Positions 58,016-64,000 of a stretch of DNA of 64,000 nucleotides are shown one piece after another. Location: the NCBI GenBank assembly GCA_973895155.1, contig OZ316891.1, positions 22,630,001-22,694,000 on the forward strand, in the 5' to 3' direction. Every line of letters starts with the position of its first letter. The stretch's first letter is position 1. Source of the stretch: Marsupella aquatica. Its lineage: Eukaryota > Marchantiophyta. A model generated the notes under the pieces. It was not told where the DNA came from. It made no database searches and saw only the letters and a program-made list of their open reading frames with translations. Position numbers and translations under genes: made by a program.

Positions 58016-60102
58016 ACGATATTATTTTCATACTAAAATCCCAGAGCTTCTTTTGCAGTTCTTCGTCAAGGGCATGCTTTCTTTCAGTGGATACTCCTTG
58101 TAGTTATCGAAGTATTTGCCTGTCACTCCTTTCACGTCGGGGCTAATGGCTAAATAGGCCTGGAGGCCTGCCCCCTGCATTCAAATCCAAAGAGCACTCA
58201 GAACATTGAATGTATTCTCTCTCCACGAGGGCTCAGGTCGGGCATGCAGAATACTACATAATTAATAGCAGGGTACTGAGTACTTAATTAGAATCAGATT
58301 CCTGCAGATGCATGGACGGAACTAATTTACTATTTCAATTTGCTGGGAACAAGCTACGTCTATGTTGACTCGTTACCTAGTAATTGAGAGTTCTTTTGTT
58401 ATCTGAACGACGTAGTTTCTGAATTCAGTAGAACACAGAAATCATATCCAAAAGAATTTTCGAACGGGTAGATGATAACAAATCTAGCTAAGCACTGTAT
58501 CTAGTCTAGTACACGTTCACACCCGGAATCCACTATATATTTTTCAAACAAAACAGTATGTACGTGCTCCAACAATGCTAACAATCTTGTGAAAAGCTTG
58601 AGTACACCTGTAGACGCTTTGCAAGCTCCTTGGTGCATAGAATTTGTGCTAGCTTGGACTGCCCGTAATTTTTTAAACAATCCATTACGCTTCTGCAAGG
58701 AAAAATATTGATTATCTTCCGCCAAAACAGAAATCCCCTCCAGTCAGATGTTAGATTAATACTTCAGAACTAGAACCCCAAGAATCTGAGCCACTTATAA
58801 GAAAGCTCTTGAATTTGGAAACTATTTTACGTAGACTGTGTTGTATTGACTCTGCTGGTGCATCTCTGATCTCTATCATTCTACAGTGCAAATCTAGCAA
58901 GCTTTAGCATGCAATTCAAGGCTCTCCTAGAGAAATCTGCAGGTTATAATACCGCAGCCAATACACACGTTCGTGCAAATTAAACCTTCATTTGGCCAGA
59001 GTAAGTACTAAATCCGAGACCTAAAAGGGTTTTATCTGTACTGAAGGACAGCAAAATTCAATGTACAAGAGTTCAAATAAATTTGGAATATTGTCTTACC
59101 CTTACCCCTTTTTGACATTGGTTTTATCGGGATTATAGATTTCATCGAATTTGGTGCCTTCTTTATACACAAATAACTCGTGCCCGTTAGATGATACATT
59201 GACAATCCTCCCCTCAATACCAGATTCACTGGCTGTCGCTTTCAACTTATCCAGGAGAAGTTGCGTGAGAAGGACATGGCCTACAATTGACACAAATAGA
59301 AGAGTAAAGTATCTCGTTAGCAGTCTACAGAAGGCCAGCATGCCTGCTTGAGTGACCCTCTCAAGCAGTCTAGACGCCTTCGAGTTCAGCCTCCTTAATG
59401 TTTGGTACAAACCTACCCACAGCGTGCCATCTATTGCGTTCTTTGCCGAAATAACTCACAGTCATCACTTCCATCGAGCTTCGATTCGTTCGTTCTTAGT
59501 TTTTCCATACTTACCGAGGTAATTTGTAGCAAAATCTATTTCTACGCCATCAACCGATAATTCAAAGGTTGATGCACCAATCCCAGCATTGCATCTGCTC
59601 ATATGCAAATGCAAAACATCAGGTGTAATAGGTTACACATGTGAGAGTTCCAGTGTTCAAAATCCAAAGTTAAAAATAAAATTACAAGGACCAGAAAACC
59701 AAAGATATCAGGAAGATGAGTAATTAACTGAGATCCCTCCAGGGCTAAGTAAAGTTGAATGCATCGAACCAGATTGACAATGTGAACTGTCCCGCTAAAC
59801 AAGGATTTGATGAGCAATTTCACGTTCAGTAGGTTGTAAAGCTTCAAGTCTTGGCACAAATCGTACTTACACCAAGACTAATAATGGAACATTCAATGCC
59901 AAGAACTCCTTCGCAGCTGTTCGCTCAGATTCCAATGAGGCCAGGTCGATCGTCAACAGATCGATTCTGGCGCTGGGAGTCTCCTTCAAAATCTCCTCCT
60001 TCACCTTCTCTGCAGCTGATAGGTTGCGTGCTGCAAGGTACACATGCGCCCCTCGCTTTGCCAGGACACGAACTGTTGCTTTTCCAAGGCCATTTGTACC
60101 AC
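58016..60102 (-). CDS. short-chain dehydrogenase/reductase (TIC32/WWOX/retinol dehydrogenase-like), incomplete exon set
   Basis: This is an NAD(P)-dependent SDR. Recognised exons are 60102-59871 (GTNGLGKATVRVLAKRGAHV, the glycine-rich nucleotide loop, and LTIDLASLES); 59594-59515 (VCNAGIGASTFELSVDG, with CNAG in place of the usual NNAG, as in WWOX-like SDRs); 59280-59106 (GHVLLTQLLLDKLKA and IEGRIVNVSSNGHE with the active-site Ser); 58692-58608 (LKNYGQSKLAQILCTKELAK, the catalytic YxxxK); and about 58187-58035 (AISPDVKGVTGKYFDNYKEY). Their borders are GT-AG and in phase. Missing from view are the first exon with the start codon (expected right of 60.1 kb) and the exon with the HPG segment between 58.6 and 58.2 kb. 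The last exon appears frameshifted after NYKEYP: the conserved tail ALDEELQKKLWDFS is present in another frame. So this may be a recent pseudogene or a gene with an altered C-terminus. Confidence 0.75.
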
Positions 60103-61640
60103 CTGCAAAGTGCGACCACTTGCCATTCAATACATACACAAGAGACAATGTATTGTTCTTAGTGCGTCTCACCAAATGCACACTATCGCCATGGACATAC
60201 ATCAGTCACAGTGCCCCCATTTTGTTCAAGTGTTAAGACAAACTCTTTGTCTAAATCTGTGATATGTTCTAAGCCAACGTTCCAATGTGGATGGACCAGG
60301 TCATTGGTATTCCTAGCTGGAAGATATTAATAAAATATTCTTCAGTAGTCTTTTGGGTCATAGTGTGCATTCGGTTCCAAACTCTATCCCAATTCAACCA
60401 CAAACTAATGTAAGCGTTGAAGAACAGAACCTGTGACAATTATCGTGAGAGGACTTGCATCAATCCCTTCCGTTACTTACTCGGCCGTCTTCCTCCCCAT
60501 CTTCTCTACTCTGCTGCCTCCTGCTGTGACTCTCGATTTCAGATTGTGGGAGTAAACAACCCGTTTTACGTGCCCTGCACCTATGTATGCTCCTCAGTTT
60601 TAATTTTTTTCTACTCCTCGCAATGACAGCTAAAGCTCACACAAATCCAGGAGTCGGCAATCAATCTACCGTATGTGGTCTTGACATCAGGAGCTCTCAA
60701 TTGAATCAAAATAGTTGAGAAACGGCCGACCACCGCAATTGCAAAAATGAGAGGAACGGGAGTGTGATTGGGAGATCAAGTTTTGCATGTTTCTTCTTTT
60801 GGTTCGACGTGGTTACAGTGCATAAACCAAAGCCTCTCAAGGCAGCTGTCATGTAATCGCCAGTTCCGTGCAACTTCAGAAATGAAGTTTGCATGACCGG
60901 GTCAGTAATGTTATTTTCGAAGGACAACTGGACTGGGTGAGTACTCTAGGGATATCGATCGAAGAGCCTGTGCTATATATACCTCGATGTTTACTTCCAT
61001 CGCTCTCAAATCCTAAGTGATGGATTCAGGTTTTCGAATTTCCAAATTTTCATGTCAGAATTGGAACGTTCCTCTGTTAATAGTTCATTGTTGAGAACAG
61101 GAGACAGTTTTGTTAGTGCAATGTTTGACATACGTTCTCACTGAGCACCAATAGTGAAAACAACAATATAGAACTTTTGATTTTGCTATATGGACCGTAC
61201 TTTATTAGACCTCTGTGAACGGCATTCGTTTTCTGAGTTCATATTGTCTCGGCCTTTCACCTTCCCTCCCCCCTGATCTTCTTCTCAGTCGCTGTCTGGC
61301 ACTTCACTTCACTTCACTTCACTACTTCTCTGCGAATGTTAGGTACCTTGATCCAAAAATAATGGAGTGCATCGACCCTTTCTTCTCTGTGAGTGAGCTG
61401 CTCTCATGACGACAAACGTGGTGATAGGTGAGGCAGAACGATGAGGCAACACACTTGCACCAGTTTATCGTGCATGCGGCTTGGGATATTGTTCAAGACT
61501 ACGTGTAGACGACGAATGCCATGTACCGCATACATGTCCCCCAGGAGCTTCTCTTACAAAAATTTGGGATGTCTCCCATAGGTCATTGGTGCATGGAATT
61601 TTGTATTTGCAAGATAAATCAGTAAGCCCGTCAGTAAGGC
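60103..61640. other. region upstream of the recognised SDR exons
   Basis: The first SDR exon should lie here but I could not identify it. A (cttca)n microsatellite sits at about 61298-61325. No other gene is recognised. Confidence 0.4.
61298..61325. repeat. (CTTCA)n microsatellite
   Basis: About five tandem copies of 'cttca' in 'cacttcacttcacttcacttcact'. Confidence 0.9.
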
Positions 61641-62365
61641 TCCCGACTTGAAATAGTTAGCCGGAGCTAAAAAAGTAACTAGGGAAGATTAGCCACATCG
61701 AATTTTTCCTACAATTTTTCACTTCGTGACAAGTTGGAAAAATGACTTGGCAAGATCCCTCTACATTTTCACTTGGTGGGGTCAAGCTGAAAAAATGATG
61801 CTTTACGGTCAGCCAAGTTGGGTTTTCCGAATTATTTTGTTGGAAAAAGTGACTTTGCAAGGTTATCCAAGTTGATTTTTGCCTAGTTATAGCTTTTAAC
61901 TTAGTGAGGCATCAATTGAAATAAAATACTTATCGAGGATAGCCAAGTATCAATTCCCCTACTTGGTAAAGGCATCGAGTGAAAAATAAGTCAGCAAGGT
62001 CAGCCCTTTCAATTTTCACTAGAGAGGATTGAGTAACATGACTTGGGTTGGCTGAGTCCATTTTCAGTCTAAATTCTCATTTGGTGAGGTCGAGTTGAAA
62101 AAATGACTTTGCAAGATCAGCCTAGTTTAATTGTCCTATAGATTTGTGGAGAACGTGCCTCTGCAAGATTAGCCAAGTTGGTTTTCCCCTGTAATTCACT
62201 TAGTGAGCTATTGAGTGAAAAAATTACTTACCAAGGTTAGCCATGTGGAAGCTCCCAATTTGGCGAAGGAATGGAGTGAAGAAGCTATACAGCTAGATCA
62301 GCTAAGTAGAAAACTTCCAACTCAGCAAAGCCAATCAGAGGAAAAAGAGACACCATAGTGATATT
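61640..62365. repeat. degenerate tandem array with a period of about 80 bp
   Basis: About eight to nine units share 'gcaaggttagccaagttg', a T-rich spacer, 'cacttggtgaggt..agttgaaaaaatgactt'. Examples of the conserved box occur near 61690, 61750, 61810, 61860, 61930, 62000, 62115, 62165, 62235 and 62300. Divergence is high, so the array is old. It has no coding capacity. Confidence 0.75.
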
Positions 62366-63490
62366 TGAATCCGGGAGGCCATAAAGTTTCCTTATGTGGG
62401 TGATCACAAATTCACAAGCCCAACTACTCCTGATAGGATACTGACGGTGTTGGGCAGAGGGCTACTGGGCTATAATCTTGTAGACTTGTGACAAGACCGG
62501 CATTATAGACCGACAAATTCAGTGCAGAACAATCTTGCATTTTCAAGGAATTGCAAGGACCTTTAGAAATGGCATTGACATGTGTCCTGCCACGAGATTG
62601 GGACTTTGTAAGATCCATATTCTAAAATTTGGTCATCAACTTGGAGATCGCAAAGGCATGGGCATGTGGTCTGACGCGGGATTGGCAGCGAGATTTCGTG
62701 AAAGACTCCTGCAGATATTCTGCTCCACGAGCGAGTATTGACAGAGTATGCTGTATATAGTCATTCTGAGTTTGTCAAAGAAATGTATAGTACCGATTTT
62801 CATTTTAGTTTTTGGGGGAATTGTCACGGAAGTGGACATAGTAAAAACAGTTCATCGAGTTTTCTCGGTGCTTTTGAACTGTCTTATCTTCCAAACGAAG
62901 TCCCGTTTAGAATAGAGGCAGTTTAATCAAATTTGTTCGGGAATATTTCCCGACGAAAGTATCATCCCGTTTAAAGGAAAGTCTAATCAGGTTTTGCTAA
63001 ATTTCGGGAAAATTGCACTTTTGAGAATTTGCACGGATGATGGCAGACATACCCGCCATCGAGTATCTGCTTTAGGATGATGCTGAGATCCCGGCTGAGA
63101 TCGCGACGACAGCTTTGTTTGACAGTGTAGAGTTTGGTGAGGGCCAGTGATCAAGAGAGTAAGGTCATGGCACTTTAGAAAGTTCACCCTTAAGAATATT
63201 GCACACCTTTTGGAGACAATGATCGCTGAGAAATTTGAACACAGGTTCAAATCTAGAGAAACGCTGAGTTCGAGTAAAACAAGAATGAAGAAGAACTATT
63301 CAACAATCAAGTCTCCATATACATTTTCAGGACAAGATTTACAACAAAAGGATGGTTGGTTCTCATTCTGCACAATGTGAGCTCTGCTTCCAGAGCTTCA
63401 CGCCTGTCTAATTAATGTTTACAAGATTTGCATTTGGAAGAGTTGAGAGGCAAGGGATCGAGATTGCATTTCCGATCAATTCACCCAATC
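62366..63490. other. intergenic stretch without recognisable genes
   Basis: No coding exon or RNA gene is recognised. 'aatttcgggaaaatt' and 'cgggaatatttcccg' near 62940-63010 are short palindromic sequences. Confidence 0.4.
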
Positions 63491-63492
63491 AT

Positions 63493-64000
63493 CTAGATAC
63501 CAGCTATCGCACTCTGCAGAGATGCCAATGTCCCTTTCTCTGTATCAGCAGCAGCATCAATAATGGATTTGGGCTCAGACGGTGGATTATTGCCCCTTGT
63601 CACAAACTCGTCATCAGCTGCACCGTACTCCTCGGGAAGGCTTCCGGCTTCGTCTTTCGCGGGCGCTTTGATATCTCCATCTTTCCCAGCTGCACCGAAT
63701 CCTCGCCCCTCGCTGCTCACCGCATCTTTGGCGCCGTCTTGTACAGCTCCGGCTTTCTCTTCTGCTTTGGATTTGGCATCTCCAGCGGAATCGGTCGCTG
63801 CATCGCCCAATTCACCTGCCTTGTCACTGGTCTTATTCGCAGTATCTTCGACAGAACCCTTGGCCTGACCTGCAGAATCCTGAGCTGCATCGCCAAATTC
63901 GCCTGCCTTGTCACTGGCCTTGTTGGCAGTGTCTTCGACAGACCCCTTGGCCTGACCCGCAGAATCCTGCGCTGCATCGCCAAATTCCCCTGCCTTGTCA
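63493..64000 (-). CDS. LEA-like hydrophilic protein with 29-residue repeats (3' part, runs off right edge)
   Basis: The minus frame is open from the right edge of the window to a stop at 63493. It contains tandem 29-residue repeats (87 bp) of DKAGEFGDAAQDSAGQAKGS followed by VEDTANKAS. Repeat boundaries fall at 63816, 63903 and 63990, with few differences between copies. A more diverged unit (GDAATDSAGDAKSKAEEKAG) follows, then a unique tail (EAGSLPEEYGAADDEFVTRG, EPKSIIDAAADTEKGTLASL). The composition is Ala, Asp, Lys, Gly and Glu with almost no aromatic or Cys residues, typical of LEA or similar desiccation/cold-protective proteins that are disordered or amphipathic-helical. The start codon lies beyond the window. 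An internal ATG does not exist before 63810 in the repeats. The exact LEA group is uncertain. Confidence 0.7.
   Translation of the reverse strand, partial: DKAGEFGDAAQDSAGQAKGSVEDTANKASDKAGEFGDAAQDSAGQAKGSVEDTANKTSDKAGELGDAATDSAGDAKSKAEEKAGAVQDGAKDAVSSEGRGFGAAGKDGDIKAPAKDEAGSLPEEYGAADDEFVTRGNNPPSEPKSIIDAAADTEKGTLASLQSAIAGI

Overview
The window is nuclear DNA of a land plant, most likely a non-seed plant such as a bryophyte. This rests on spliced genes matching plant-type families (villin, NUP205, the exosome subunit MTR3/RRP41-like, a PPR-SMR protein), introns mostly of about 80-350 bp, gene spacing of a few kb, and old repeats between the genes. The species is an inference, because no organellar or rRNA marker is present.

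Layout. At 1.3-2.8 kb (minus) are the first two coding exons of a villin-type actin-binding protein that leaves the window on the left; a 73-bp tandem repeat lies just beyond them. At 4.1-8.2 kb a sharply GC-rich block (minus) is a decayed non-LTR retrotransposon with an N-terminal zinc finger, a reverse transcriptase and a C-terminal CCHC plus restriction-like endonuclease. At 9.5-28.4 kb (minus) is an apparently intact, intron-rich NUP205 nucleoporin gene. At 29.6-32.6 kb (minus) is a decayed Crypton-like tyrosine recombinase, which I consider the most unusual content of the window. At 34.4-36.8 kb (plus) is a complete seven-exon gene for the exosome subunit MTR3. At 39.2-41.4 kb (minus) is an intronless arginyl-tRNA synthetase with a transit-like extension and an internal second start. 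At 46.1-47.8 kb (plus) is a PPR-SMR gene. At 50.1-51.7 kb (minus) is a single-exon P-loop GTPase with a hydrophobic C-terminal domain. At 54.8-55.8 kb is a non-autonomous foldback element with long inverted arms, carrying a nested 258-bp MITE with its own target duplication. At 58.0-60.1 kb (minus) are exons of a short-chain dehydrogenase with a frameshifted C-terminus and no visible exon for one conserved stretch. At 63.5-64 kb (minus) is the 3' end of a LEA-like protein with 29-residue repeats, entering from the right edge.

The genes are independent housekeeping or stress functions (nuclear pore, RNA decay, translation, probable organelle RNA processing, cytoskeleton) and do not form a pathway. 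Intergenic space is dominated by decayed repeats: several tandem arrays, two probable tRNA-derived SINE copies, and low-complexity tracts. The unusual content is the two mobile-element remnants (recombinase and endonuclease-type LINE) and the nested inverted-repeat element. I could not run alignments, so family names rest on recognised motifs and splice logic.
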